Assembly: GCA_012965515.1 (NCBI GenBank)
Contig: DTSE01000080.1
Span: 1 to 40,996, forward strand
Source of the DNA: Candidatus Melainabacteria bacterium
GTDB lineage: Bacteria; Cyanobacteriota; Vampirovibrionia; Obscuribacterales; Obscuribacteraceae
Direction of reading: 5' to 3'
Length of the DNA stretch: 40,996 nucleotides
Below are positions 1 through 8,229 of this stretch, in pieces; the first letter of the stretch is position 1; the number at the start of each line of letters is the position of its first letter. Position numbers and translations under genes: made by a program. The notes under the pieces were generated by a model that saw only the letters and a list, made by a program, of their open reading frames with translations, was not told the DNA's origin and made no database searches.

Positions 1-1
1 A

Positions 2-244
2 GAATCGAAATCGCTTTTTTACGATCGCGCAGCTCTGTGGATCTGTCGTCTAGCAACCAATAAGGTAAGCAAGGCGGACGATTCCGGCTCAGTGCACACC
101 GGCTCTACGACAGCTCCAATTGCAGGAGCAGGCTTAGGGTTGCACATCTGCAAAATGCTTGTAGAGGCTCACGGGGGAAGCATTAGCGTCGACTCCGTCG
201 CAGGCAAAGGCGCTACATTCTCCGTCGTTCTACCGGACGCTTGA
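2..244 (+). CDS. sensor histidine kinase, C-terminal end (partial)
   Basis: The window opens inside this gene; the frame is open from base 2 to a TGA at 242-244. The last ~40 residues carry the G2 box of a GHKL ATPase domain ([18 protein letters not shown]) followed by SISVDS...[11 protein letters not shown], the usual last strand of a HisKA-type kinase. This is the ATP-binding end of a two-component sensor kinase; the sensor part lies outside the window. An F-box-like LFYDR is seen upstream, but the stretch between it and the G2 box is longer and less typical than usual. The substrate regulator cannot be told from this fragment. Confidence 0.85.
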   Translation, partial: ESKSLFYDRAALWICRLATNKVSKADDSGSVHTGSTTAPIAGAGLGLHICKMLVEAHGGSISVDSVAGKGATFSVVLPDA

Positions 245-385
245 ACGCAATTTCTTGGGGCGGCACTTTCGCCCATCCAAAATCTGGCAACCTTCCGGCA
301 ACATTGAACAAGTAATAATAGAACGTTCGCAAATGGCGGCAGAATCGGCACCAGCACCGCGAACGAAGGTTTCTTCCGAGTCAGT

Positions 386-466
386 GGCGAGACGAGTGGT
401 CGCGTTTCGCCGATTGACTTGGCCCGTAAAGTAATTGGCGGAACGAGTGGTCGCGTTCCGCCAATT
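386..466. repeat. twin REP-like hairpins with identical loop
   Basis: Two hairpins stand side by side between convergent genes. The first (386-411) has a 9-bp stem (one G-T pair) and the second (433-466) a perfect 13-bp stem. Both share the same 8-nt loop AGTGGTCG and the same inner stem ACG/CGT. Same-loop paired hairpins in a convergent intergenic region resemble REP/BIME elements; they could also act as a bidirectional terminator or mRNA 3' stabiliser, although no T-run follows either. No other copy of the loop plus stem was noticed in this window. Confidence 0.65.
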
Positions 467-508
467 ATCCATCTCTGCAGAATCGCATTACATGAGAACT
501 GTTACGGC

Positions 509-1300
509 TCAGTTCTTCTTGACCGTAATCGGTCTAATACTGGTGGTCACGGAGATCAAGTTGCCTTGTGCATCGTACTCCGGACTCTGATAAACAACAG
601 CTTTCGGCGTTTCTCCAACACGAACCACGCTGCGCAGACTGCCCCGGTCGTAGGTTTGATTGTATGAATAGGTCATCTTGGTAGAACTATCGTCAACCAA
701 CCAATTGCACTCGGTACGGCGGTTGCCGGGATTGGCGATGTTCTCTTTTCCGCAATTCGCCGCGCCTTCGCTCAAGCGTGCCACACGCACGGGCTGATTA
801 TTGGCGTCGTAAACGAAACGTCCGCCGACAACCTTTTCCTCTGAGATGGCCGGGTTGAGTTTCTGAATAACATTGCCGTTTGCATCGGTTCGGGTTATGC
901 CTATTGTCGCCAAATCAGCGCGATCGAACTGATAATTCTTTTCAGAGCCGAAGAACTCGAATTTATCTCGCTCCAGCACTTGCCCTTGCCTGTTTCCGAT
1001 GGTGAAATTGCCTACAACATGTGTTCCTGGACTTGGCCAACGAAAACCGGATTGGAACGGATTGAGCGCCACGGTCTCGCCTGTGACATTGCCTTGAATG
1101 GTGAATTCCTTCAACATTGCGTCGATTGGACCAGCAGTCTCCACCCTCATGCCGCCGCCGGCGATGGGAGTAACCTTGCTTCTCAAAACGGCTTCTTTGC
1201 CGCTGGTCAGCATATCATCGACTGCTGCGTCACGAAGTACTGCAAAGGTGACTTCGTTCTGAGCGAGTGCGCTCATCTCACGGGGAACGTCGTTGCCCAT
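509..1300 (-). CDS. hypothetical protein, 263 aa
   Basis: No family was recognised. There is no signal peptide or membrane segment. The C-terminal part has YD.Q/NG.L-type turns (YDANNQPV, YDAQGNLIS) like isolated RHS/YD motifs, and there is one Cys pair (NCGKEN...TECNW). The ATG at 1300 is poorly supported by a ribosome site; a second ATG at residue 9 (MSALAQNE) is a possible alternative. The gene lies downstream of, and on the same strand as, the tandem kinases, with a 176-nt gap in which no terminator was seen, so cotranscription is possible. Confidence 0.6.
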   Translation of the reverse strand: MGNDVPREMSALAQNEVTFAVLRDAAVDDMLTSGKEAVLRSKVTPIAGGGMRVETAGPIDAMLKEFTIQGNVTGETVALNPFQSGFRWPSPGTHVVGNFTIGNRQGQVLERDKFEFFGSEKNYQFDRADLATIGITRTDANGNVIQKLNPAISEEKVVGGRFVYDANNQPVRVARLSEGAANCGKENIANPGNRRTECNWLVDDSSTKMTYSYNQTYDRGSLRSVVRVGETPKAVVYQSPEYDAQGNLISVTTSIRPITVKKN

Positions 1301-1476
1301 CTGTATAAACCTATTTTTGTGCCGGGATACCCCCCATCGTAAATGGTTGGGCGGACATTGTAAGTGGGGAAAATACGAAACCCGTAAATTAAGGATTGAG
1401 GTCTGCCAATTGGGGGCTAAGGGTCGTTTCTTTGAGTGTTGCGCTCTTCCGGATTCAAACTTGAAGAATCGCGTTT

Positions 1477-2964
1477 TCAGGGCCCACCAATTTCAGAAAG
1501 ATCCTTTTCGATTTGTTTTGGATCAGCATAGCGCTTCTTCAAATCGAATTGCATACAGCGTTGCACAATCTCATCGAGCTTTTCATCAACACTCGGGTTT
1601 ACAGCACGAGGGCTAGCAACCGAAAGGGGTTCAGGATCTTCACCTGTCAAAAGGAAGTACATCGTAGCGCCCAGCGAATAAATATCGCTCTGTGGGCAGG
1701 GCATGCCCTTCACTTGTTCAGGAGCCATATACGATTGCTTGCCGACAATGGTCGCTAATCGCTGAGCTTCGAACTTGTGCGCAACGGTGAAATCGAAAAG
1801 TTTGATATGCCGATCGCTTTTCCAAATCAAATTGTCTGGCGTTAAATCGCGATGAATAATCGGGGGTTTCAAACTCTGCAAGTAGCGCAGGATAGAACAA
1901 ATCTCAATCGCCCACCAAACAACCAGCAGACTCTTTGCCGGTCCCGTAGTCTTTATGTGTGCGCGCAAAGACGGACCGTCGATATACTCAAGGACCATAT
2001 AGCCGCGATGATCTTCAACAAAGCAATCATACAAAGTTACGATATTAGGGTGATCGATTCCTGATAGGATTTTCGCCTCATTGTCGAGCGAATCTTTAAG
2101 ACGAGTCGATAAGCCATCGTTAGCGTGCATAGGCAGAATGTACTCTTTGATTGCCACCAACTGTCCGTCTTCTAGCCGGTCGCTAATTTCAACGTTTGGA
2201 GCCTCGACGACTTTCGCAAGATATGCAGTACCCTGACCACCCGCACCGAGAACTCGAATCACTTCAAATCTGCCGCGATTGAGCATGTCGCCCGGCTGCA
2301 GATGCCCCTTTCTAGTACGCTGTCCGGAAGGCGCAAGATACTGCAACCAGATGTTTGTATATCGAGAATCGTTTCGCTTCACATCGGTAGAACTGCGCTC
2401 GATCAAATACTTTGCATTTGGCGCATGCTGTCTCGCTTTAGTTAAGAGCGTCTGTTCATCGATCCAGTTAAACCCAATGTCTCGGCGTAACTTATAAGCG
2501 AGGTAACTTCCCATACGAAGCAGGATGAACTCTTGCGGCTGCTTGCCAGTTTCATCAATACCACTCTCAATACAGGTAAGCATGTTCCACGGAATGAAAT
2601 AAGTTGCTTCCGTTCTCTTCTGTCCAGGTCGTCCCATTACAATGCCTTTGGTATCAACTCTGGTGACACGGAGTAGACCGCGAGTCCCTTTGTTTTTCTC
2701 ATCGACCGCAATACCGACACAAAGGAGAGACGCTGCGGCGACAAGCAGCCACCAATCCCGCGCAAAGTGAAGAACCAAGAGGTTCCACAGCCCGATTAAC
2801 GCAGCCTGATGCGAATAGAAAATGAAGCCGAATGCGACTGCAAAACCAATTGCTAATTTCAGATAGACATGTTTGTAGTCTTCCGGTTGCTTGTTATCGA
2901 CTGTCTCGACAACAATGCATCGCAAGCCAGTGCCTTTCTTGCCATTGGAATTCAAAGCGCTCAT
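1477..2964 (-). CDS. membrane-anchored Ser/Thr protein kinase with DFT in place of DFG
   Basis: A 495-residue Hanks-type kinase. Two hydrophobic helices sit at about 34-52 and 70-88, then a ~130-residue region of unknown fold, then the kinase domain at ~232-490: glycine loop GAGGQGTAYLAK (240-251), ATP-anchoring Lys273 (VAIKEY), catalytic loop HRDLTPDNL (Asp373), and APE-type motif (SYMAPEQV). The Mg-binding DFG is DFT (391-393); Asp is kept but Gly is Thr, which may alter activation-loop movement. Its ATG overlaps the stop of the upstream kinase gene by four bases (ATGA), which implies translational coupling. Cytoplasmic kinase at the inner membrane; substrate unknown. Confidence 0.93.
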   Translation of the reverse strand: MSALNSNGKKGTGLRCIVVETVDNKQPEDYKHVYLKLAIGFAVAFGFIFYSHQAALIGLWNLLVLHFARDWWLLVAAASLLCVGIAVDEKNKGTRGLLRVTRVDTKGIVMGRPGQKRTEATYFIPWNMLTCIESGIDETGKQPQEFILLRMGSYLAYKLRRDIGFNWIDEQTLLTKARQHAPNAKYLIERSSTDVKRNDSRYTNIWLQYLAPSGQRTRKGHLQPGDMLNRGRFEVIRVLGAGGQGTAYLAKVVEAPNVEISDRLEDGQLVAIKEYILPMHANDGLSTRLKDSLDNEAKILSGIDHPNIVTLYDCFVEDHRGYMVLEYIDGPSLRAHIKTTGPAKSLLVVWWAIEICSILRYLQSLKPPIIHRDLTPDNLIWKSDRHIKLFDFTVAHKFEAQRLATIVGKQSYMAPEQVKGMPCPQSDIYSLGATMYFLLTGEDPEPLSVASPRAVNPSVDEKLDEIVQRCMQFDLKKRYADPKQIEKDLSEIGGP

Positions 2965-4484
2965 GCTCCAGATGTCCTCGCGCTGCGTTCTCGCAAAATC
3001 ACATCAAGCCGATCGGCAATCGCTCTTGCAGTCGGCCGAGCTTTCGGATCCTCATGCTTGCATTCGCGAATCAGCTCTTGCAGCGTGTTCCAGTCGCCGC
3101 GTCCAGTTGCAGTCGAAGAGTAAGAAAACGGTTCGGGGTCAATTCCAAGAAGCAAGTACTGAAGCGTGCAGCCATATGAAAAAATGTCGCAAGGTGGACT
3201 GGATTTACCACGAAACTGTTCCAACGACATGTAAGACGTTTTACCGATGATGGTACCGGTTGCGGTGCTAAGAAATTGGTTGGCAGCGCCGAAGTCAATT
3301 AAACTAATTGCACCATCATCTTCGACAATCAAATTGTCCGGCGTCAAATCACGGTGCAAGATCGGTGGTTGCATTTCGTGGAGGTAGGCCACAATATCAG
3401 CAATCTGTTTCGCCCAGATAACAGACATGCTCTCCTTCTGCGGTCCATGCTCTTGCACATACTGACGCAAGTTTCTCCCCTCGAGAAATTCCATCAGCAA
3501 AAAATGGTGATCATCCTCGATGAAAAAGTCGTAGATTCTGGCAATGCGCGGATGATCAATGCGAGCAAGCAATTGAGCTTCCCTTTTGAACAAGTCGAGA
3601 GCGACTCTGCGCGCCTCATCCTCACACGAAAATGGAACAACAGACTCTTTCAACACACACGTCTTCTTGTCGTCAGTTTGCGCCAAATAAATGGCAGACA
3701 AACCTCCGAGCGCAATCTGTCCGACGACCTTTACGCGTCCATCTTGCAACACCGTACCGGGGTCGAGCGGCACAAAAGCAGTGCTTCCCAAGCGCGAACC
3801 AATTTCGTCAAGCCATAATCCAGTGAACGATATTTGACTTGTCGGTGCGGCAGACAGAGCAACGTTTATCCTGACTCTCTCATCCTCCGGCAACCATCTG
3901 GCATCGGGGCAACGGTTGCGAATCATCAGCAGAAGCAATTCCAAATTTTTCTTTGTAAATCCGGCTAATCGCAACTGCACGTCACAACCGTCTTTGTAAG
4001 CGATGTAAATGCAATCAGGCGTATTGGAAATGTGACGACCGTGAGCAAACTCTATCGCACGGATCTCACTCCAAGGTCTCGTAAATCGCCCGCGCAAACT
4101 GAGCGCATGCAACGGCGACCAAGTAATGCCCTCCTGCGAAGTAATTATCGGGTAGTTTGCAAACAACCCAGAGGCAAGCAAAAGCAGACCAAGCAAGGCC
4201 ATTCCACCGGCGGTCCAGCATACGGTTTGCACGGGATAGAGAACAAAGAGAACAACGAAAATCAGACAAAAAAGAATCGCACTGCGAGGGTCGAAGCTCT
4301 TCTTGTCCACCGTTTGATCTAAAAACTTCAAGACGGCTGACGTGAAGCCCTCTTCTGTCTGGTGCGTGTATTCAATCTCGTGCACGCCTGTTCCAGGTTC
4401 ACTCATCCAAGAATCGATGGCTGAGCTTCTGGACTTTCCGGCAGCAGGAAGTTTGGGATCCGAGGCTATGGTTTCTTGCTCCAA
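2961..4484 (-). CDS. membrane-anchored Ser/Thr protein kinase
   Basis: A 507-residue kinase with the same plan as the gene that follows it: N-terminal cytoplasmic stretch, two membrane helices at about 68-86 and 91-109, an intermediate domain, then a Hanks kinase domain at ~250-500. Visible motifs are glycine loop ALGGLSAIYLA, Lys279 (VLKES), HRDLTPDNL (Asp379) and an intact DFG (397-399). Start codon is TTG at 4484; the first in-frame ATG would be residue 27 and has no better ribosome site. It is the first gene of a coupled kinase pair, and the two look like an old tandem duplication from shared architecture and shared catalytic-loop wording. Confidence 0.92.
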   Translation of the reverse strand: MEQETIASDPKLPAAGKSRSSAIDSWMSEPGTGVHEIEYTHQTEEGFTSAVLKFLDQTVDKKSFDPRSAILFCLIFVVLFVLYPVQTVCWTAGGMALLGLLLLASGLFANYPIITSQEGITWSPLHALSLRGRFTRPWSEIRAIEFAHGRHISNTPDCIYIAYKDGCDVQLRLAGFTKKNLELLLLMIRNRCPDARWLPEDERVRINVALSAAPTSQISFTGLWLDEIGSRLGSTAFVPLDPGTVLQDGRVKVVGQIALGGLSAIYLAQTDDKKTCVLKESVVPFSCEDEARRVALDLFKREAQLLARIDHPRIARIYDFFIEDDHHFLLMEFLEGRNLRQYVQEHGPQKESMSVIWAKQIADIVAYLHEMQPPILHRDLTPDNLIVEDDGAISLIDFGAANQFLSTATGTIIGKTSYMSLEQFRGKSSPPCDIFSYGCTLQYLLLGIDPEPFSYSSTATGRGDWNTLQELIRECKHEDPKARPTARAIADRLDVILRERSARTSGA

Positions 4485-4499
4485 GACTATAGGCCTGTA

Positions 4500-4508
4500 T
4501 ATATACCA
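4500..4508 (-). promoter_or_regulatory. possible extended -10 promoter for the kinase pair
   Basis: On the minus strand the sequence TGGTATATA matches an extended -10 element (TGn-TATAwT type), ending 16 nt before the TTG start. No good -35 was seen. It lies in the 47-nt gap after the DUF2071 gene, so the kinases may also be read from that gene. Confidence 0.3.
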
Positions 4509-4531
4509 CCTGCAGCAAGTTTTGATTTAAG

Positions 4532-5290
4532 CTAGCGAATCTCCCGAGACGGCATCCAGTTGACCATTCTCATCTCTTTGGCATAGAGAAGAGAATCAGG
4601 AGGAGTGTCAAAAGAAAAACCCAGAGGAGCCGGCATCGAATTAGTAAAAAACTCTGCGCGCGCCGGAGCCAAGAGCCAAGGTCCGTGGTGAATGTCGGTT
4701 CGCAGAACATGGCCGAATTGAGAAATCATCAAGCAATATCGCTCGGTCAAGAAGTGCTCGAGAGTCCCACGTGATGAAATCTGAGGAGCTCCAATAGCTT
4801 CATACTCCGCCGAGAATTCAGCAGCAGGTCCCGAACCAAGACGCTTTGAAGTGTACTTGATCACACCATTGTTTTCTTCAAAGCTCATCTTCGCTCTGAA
4901 ATACGGCAGCCCGTAGAATATGCGTGCGCCCCACACAGAAGGTGCGTGGTCAGCATCAAGACTGAAAAAATACACTCCTCGTCTTTCTCCGAACTTCACG
5001 TAAGTGCGAACATTCAGCTCAAGAAAATCGACGTGAAACGGCATAAACCGCCCCTTAACTTCGCACATGCGAAAAGGCACTACACCGAGCCAGGCAGAGC
5101 CGTCAAATGTGTCTACTTCCAGAGGCGCCGGAATGAATTTCTGAAGTGCATCTGGCGCGACGCGCCAATGAGCAAACAACAAATTGCGCCACACTTGTGA
5201 CATCACATATGGTGCCTTCGGCAACAAATACGGTCTATGCGCAATCTCTTGCAGAAAATCCAATTTCTTCCCTCTTGGCGGCAACGCCAT
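4532..5290 (-). CDS. DUF2071 (YqjF-like) family protein
   Basis: A 252-residue protein that matches the DUF2071/COG3361 family in wording: RPYLLPKAPYVMSQVWRNLLFAHWRV near the N-terminus, LPFR-type strands (VVPFRMCEVKG), the NVRTYV motif, and GVYFFSLDADH with FYGLPYFRAKM. Members are about 230-260 residues and adopt an acetoacetate-decarboxylase-like fold; no enzymatic reaction is established for most of them. ATG at 5290 with AGG seven bases upstream. It lies upstream of the kinase pair on the same strand, 47 nt away. Confidence 0.85.
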   Translation of the reverse strand: MALPPRGKKLDFLQEIAHRPYLLPKAPYVMSQVWRNLLFAHWRVAPDALQKFIPAPLEVDTFDGSAWLGVVPFRMCEVKGRFMPFHVDFLELNVRTYVKFGERRGVYFFSLDADHAPSVWGARIFYGLPYFRAKMSFEENNGVIKYTSKRLGSGPAAEFSAEYEAIGAPQISSRGTLEHFLTERYCLMISQFGHVLRTDIHHGPWLLAPARAEFFTNSMPAPLGFSFDTPPDSLLYAKEMRMVNWMPSREIR

Positions 5291-5528
5291 GCGCCGCCTG
5301 GCTCAAACTCTACTCGTCTATAAAGTCCAAACGATGTTTCCCTTTGCACCCAAGAACATCAACAGCGATCTATCTTAAGGAATTGTCTCACAGCATAAAG
5401 AGTAAAGAGTTTCCAGAAGTCTTTCAACTCCAAAGAACTCATCCAAGGTACATCAAAGTGGTAAACGGGCGACGTTTTACCATCGCCCGCAACCAATCAA
5501 CACACGGACAAGAAAACAATACAGACTC

Positions 5529-5963
5529 CTAAACCAGCGGTGCAGGGACTTGACCGGTCAGAGGCAACACCACCACTTTGCCTCGACAAGAGTCGCACAA
5601 GGTTTTCGCTCCTCGTCTTCCATCTTGCCTTAAAGCTCCTGGGTTTCCACAAAACTCACACATGGAAAAACTCTGGGAAACTGCTACTCTGACAAGCCTC
5701 GCCATCTCCGGCGTGGCGTCGTTCATGTAAAACTCCAGCCCGCCAAAACGCTCTCTTACTTCAATGCAGCGATAAAACTCTCTCTCATCCTCCGGCTCTT
5801 GCTCGATCAGCCTTTCGATTCCGGCCGATAACCATCTGACGATGGGCTCCCACCCTTCGCCACAACTAATGCCCTGAAAGCTCGCATTCTCGTACTTACG
5901 GCGTGCGCCCACAAAAACGTGAGGATAGTCGAATACCAGCGCCCAAATAAGTTCTTCTTTCAT
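5529..5963 (-). CDS. small zinc-ribbon-containing hypothetical protein
   Basis: A 144-residue cytosolic protein. The middle carries GEGWEPIVRWLSAGIERLI and VRERFGGLEFYM, and the C-terminus has two Cys pairs (CEFCG at ~110 and CDSC at ~132), the usual layout of a small zinc ribbon. The combination GW..IV..L, ..KFGGLRFY-like strand, CE.CG.PG and TLC..C occurs in an uncharacterised bacterial and phage family; I know no function for it. The start is well supported: a GGAGG Shine-Dalgarno lies nine bases before the ATG. It diverges from the chemosensory operon. Confidence 0.75.
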   Translation of the reverse strand: MKEELIWALVFDYPHVFVGARRKYENASFQGISCGEGWEPIVRWLSAGIERLIEQEPEDEREFYRCIEVRERFGGLEFYMNDATPEMARLVRVAVSQSFSMCEFCGNPGALRQDGRRGAKTLCDSCRGKVVVLPLTGQVPAPLV

Positions 5964-6160
5964 AAAAACGCCTCCGAGTATCTGATCTTCCAGCTCATCG
6001 CATGCTGCAAATGGAGGCGCTGGAACGACTGAACGTGTATAGACTCCGAAGTGGGGTTTTGGGGTCCGGCAATGCCGTAGGCGCCGGAATAGGGTTTCAG
6101 TATCCTATCGAATCCATCAGGGTCAGAAAAGGTGCAATTCCACAGAGTTAGACAACTCAT

Positions 6161-6186
6161 CCCGGCTAACCCGCCGGGGTGGGTTA
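6161..6186 (+). promoter_or_regulatory. mutually exclusive hairpins or pseudoknot in leader
   Basis: CCCGGC (6161-6166) pairs with GCCGGG (6173-6178), leaving the loop TAACCC (6167-6172). That whole loop is complementary to GGGTTA (6181-6186) just downstream. The two helices therefore either exclude each other (a switch) or form a compact pseudoknot. With no unpaired base in the first connection, a full pseudoknot would be strained, so alternative folding seems likelier. Confidence 0.4.
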
Positions 6187-6290
6187 CTGCAATCACACTT
6201 ATGGGGTGACAGAATCCCTCCCCCGGAGAATGTGGAACCTGGGGTGAGTCGGTCAGAATGAAAGTGTGGGTGTGTGACACAACGCAGAGC

Positions 6291-6312
6291 GGCTCAGGGA
6301 CTGAGCCGGGAG
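6291..6312 (+). promoter_or_regulatory. hairpin abutting the cheW Shine-Dalgarno
   Basis: GGCTCAG-GGA-CTGAGCC forms a perfect 7-bp stem with a 3-nt loop (6291-6307). The ribosome-binding sequence GGGAG (6308-6312) starts at the very next base, seven bases before the ATG. A stem in this position can control ribosome access or block exonucleases. Confidence 0.5.
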
Positions 6313-6319
6313 ATTTACT

Positions 6320-6781
6320 ATGTCTTTGAACAGCCAAACCGTGCTCCTTTTCGAGCTGGAGCATCAGAAATACTCGCTGCCTTTTCACGTCGTTGACGAA
6401 ATTCTGCCGGCAGTTCAATTGCTGCCAGTGCCGGGCGCCAATCATGCCATGGAAGGGCTTCTTGACGTTCGCGGCGAGCTCATTCCAGTTGTCGCGCTGA
6501 GCACCTTGCTCAACGTACCAGCTCGCCCGATCAATTACACAGATCACCTGATCATCCTGAATCTGAACACCGAGAAATTCGCCGTCCGTGTCGACCGCGC
6601 ATGCGAATTGGCGAATCTCTCACAGCAGTCGCAAGCCAATACCAAAATTCCCTTCTGCGGCTCGCTGGTTGCACGCATAGACCGCTACAACGGTGACCGA
6701 GTCACCGCGCTAGAACCGGAAGGGCTGATTCAACTGCTTACGGAAATCTCGAATACTCAGCCGGCTCACAGAGGGAACTAA
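6320..6781 (+). CDS. cheW: CheW-type chemosensory coupling protein
   Basis: A 153-residue single-domain CheW protein: LLFELEHQKYSLPFHVVDEILP, then LPVPGANHAMEGLLDVRGELIPVVALSTLL, the typical second strand set in which RG.-.-.IPVV.L marks the receptor/kinase interface. It links the receptor to the CheA kinase in a cytoplasmic array. It is the first gene of a seven-gene plus-strand operon and has a GGGAG ribosome site. In Wsp-type systems two CheW proteins (WspB, WspD) flank the methyltransferase; this would be the WspB counterpart. Confidence 0.92.
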   Translation: MSLNSQTVLLFELEHQKYSLPFHVVDEILPAVQLLPVPGANHAMEGLLDVRGELIPVVALSTLLNVPARPINYTDHLIILNLNTEKFAVRVDRACELANLSQQSQANTKIPFCGSLVARIDRYNGDRVTALEPEGLIQLLTEISNTQPAHRGN

Positions 6782-6784
6782 TTC

Positions 6785-8212
6785 GTGCAAATCCAGGTTT
6801 TACAGAAGGACGAACTGAGCACGCTCAAAGAACTGATCTCGGGCTACACCGGTTTCACTTTCACTGCCAGCAGAGAACACACGCTCGTCCAGGCTTTGTC
6901 AGCGTTTTCCAAAGTGCACAATTGCACATCGCTTTTGCAATTCGAGCATATGCTCAGAACAAGCGACGCACTGATGAAGAAGTTTACAGAGAGCCTGCTG
7001 ATTCACGAAACCTATTTCTTTAGAGAGAAAGATTCGTTGGCGCAGCTAATTTCGTTGTTGGAGAAGAAAAATGATGGAAACAACACCGGCGCAAGTGTCG
7101 CCCGCATCTGGAGTGCCGGATGCTCAACCGGAGAAGAGCCCTACTCGCTGGCACTCCTCCTTTTGGAAAGCGCTTTCAAGGCAAACTTCCGCATTGTGGG
7201 CACAGACATCAGTCAGCAAGCCATTAACCACGCCGGTAACGCGCACTACTCTGAATGGTCGTTGCGCAGTCTCAATTCGGCTCAAAGAGAAAAGTATTTC
7301 GAAAGAGGGCTGAAGACTTATCGGCTCAAAGATGAAACAGCGAAACAAAGAGTCACTTTTGTAAAGGCGAATTTGACTGAAGAAAACCAGCTGTCGCGCG
7401 AATGGTCAAATCTGGACGCAATAATCTGCAGAAACGTTTTGATCTACTTCGAACAACAAGCAATCTCGAAAATCGCCAAAATCTTTTTCCACCAGTTGAA
7501 ACCCGGCGGTATCCTCTTGACCGGTGCTTCCGATCCGCCCCTTATCGGCTGCGCAGATTTCGAGGTCGAGTACACTGCCACGGGCATTGTCTACAGAAAA
7601 CCAGAATTGCAGATCTACAAAGCGGCGCGACGATCGCAAGCGGCTACGCCCATGAAGAGCCGCAAGTCGATTAATAAGCCGGTTGTAGTTACCTTAAACT
7701 CGACCGCACAGGCAAACGCGGCGTCCGCCGGCCACGCAAAGACCACGTTTGAAAAGGCGATGCAACTTTACCGCACCGGGCAGTGGCAAGACGTAGTGAA
7801 GCTGCTCGCACCGCAGCCGTCAATTTCGAGAAGCCTTCTGATTCGCTCCCTGCTCAATCTCGGCAGAACAGAAGAAGCAACCATCCTGGCCGAGGCTGCT
7901 TGCCAGAACGAACCCCTGGATGCGACCAACCACTTGCTATTGGCTCTGGTCATGATGTCTGAGCAACGCCAAAGAGATGCTGCAGCCATCATTAAGAAGG
8001 CACTTTTCTTGGACAGGAACTACATCGTCGCCCACTTCCTGTTGGGCATCTCCTGTTTCTGTACCGGTGATCGCAATCAAGCGCTCAAATCCATGAAAAA
8101 TGCGCAAAATCTGTTGAATGCGCTGCCCGCAGGAGCGGCGATACCACTTGCCGAAGAAGAATCGCGCGAGCAATTCCAGGCAAACGTCCAACGCTATCTC
8201 ACAATTATTTAG
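6785..8212 (+). CDS. cheR: CheR methyltransferase with C-terminal TPR region
   Basis: A 475-residue protein starting at GTG, 3 nt after cheW. N-terminal CheR helical domain (~1-75, with FTESLLIHETYFFRE), then the SAM-binding domain: IWSAGCSTGEEPYSLAL (~108-124), GTDIS (~139), and CRNVLIYF (~218). It transfers methyl groups from SAM to glutamates of the receptor. Residues ~320-440 are helical repeats (FEKAMQLYRTGQWQDVV, LLALVMMSEQRQRDAAAIIKKAL) of TPR type. The CheR-TPR arrangement is that of WspC and FrzF. Length is well above plain CheR (~280 aa) because of this extension. Confidence 0.93.
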   Translation: MQIQVLQKDELSTLKELISGYTGFTFTASREHTLVQALSAFSKVHNCTSLLQFEHMLRTSDALMKKFTESLLIHETYFFREKDSLAQLISLLEKKNDGNNTGASVARIWSAGCSTGEEPYSLALLLLESAFKANFRIVGTDISQQAINHAGNAHYSEWSLRSLNSAQREKYFERGLKTYRLKDETAKQRVTFVKANLTEENQLSREWSNLDAIICRNVLIYFEQQAISKIAKIFFHQLKPGGILLTGASDPPLIGCADFEVEYTATGIVYRKPELQIYKAARRSQAATPMKSRKSINKPVVVTLNSTAQANAASAGHAKTTFEKAMQLYRTGQWQDVVKLLAPQPSISRSLLIRSLLNLGRTEEATILAEAACQNEPLDATNHLLLALVMMSEQRQRDAAAIIKKALFLDRNYIVAHFLLGISCFCTGDRNQALKSMKNAQNLLNALPAGAAIPLAEEESREQFQANVQRYLTII

Positions 8213-8229
8213 TTTGAAACGGTGAACGA

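Larger units (their letters stand above)
5964..6319 (+). other. long structured leader before the chemosensory operon
   Basis: 356 nt without a credible gene separate the divergent zinc-ribbon gene from cheW. The plus strand is rich in short perfect helices: TCCGGC/GCCGGA around 6065-6088, ATAGG/CCTAT around 6089-6107, the pair of competing helices at 6161-6186, and the hairpin at 6291-6307. No consensus -35/-10 pair was convincing. A frame running through it on the minus strand has no family resemblance. The most economical reading is an untranslated regulatory leader; no known riboswitch class could be matched by eye. Confidence 0.45.

Noticed and set aside
230-472. An 80-codon minus-strand frame with repeated RNATTR
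   Set aside because: The repeat in the peptide is only the translation of the twin hairpins; no ribosome site or family.
6090-6130. Hammerhead-like CTGATG...GAAAC on the minus strand
   Set aside because: The core reads CTGATGG rather than CTGATGA and the flanking stems do not fit a hammerhead.
6121-6220. Cobalamin-riboswitch-like GGTGCAATTCC and ACTGCAATC
   Set aside because: The spacing is far too long and no B12 box was found; the likeness is superficial.
5960-6547. A 195-codon minus-strand frame across the operon leader
   Set aside because: It overlaps cheW by more than 200 nt, has low-complexity Cys/His/Pro content and no recognisable domain; the region is better read as an untranslated leader.
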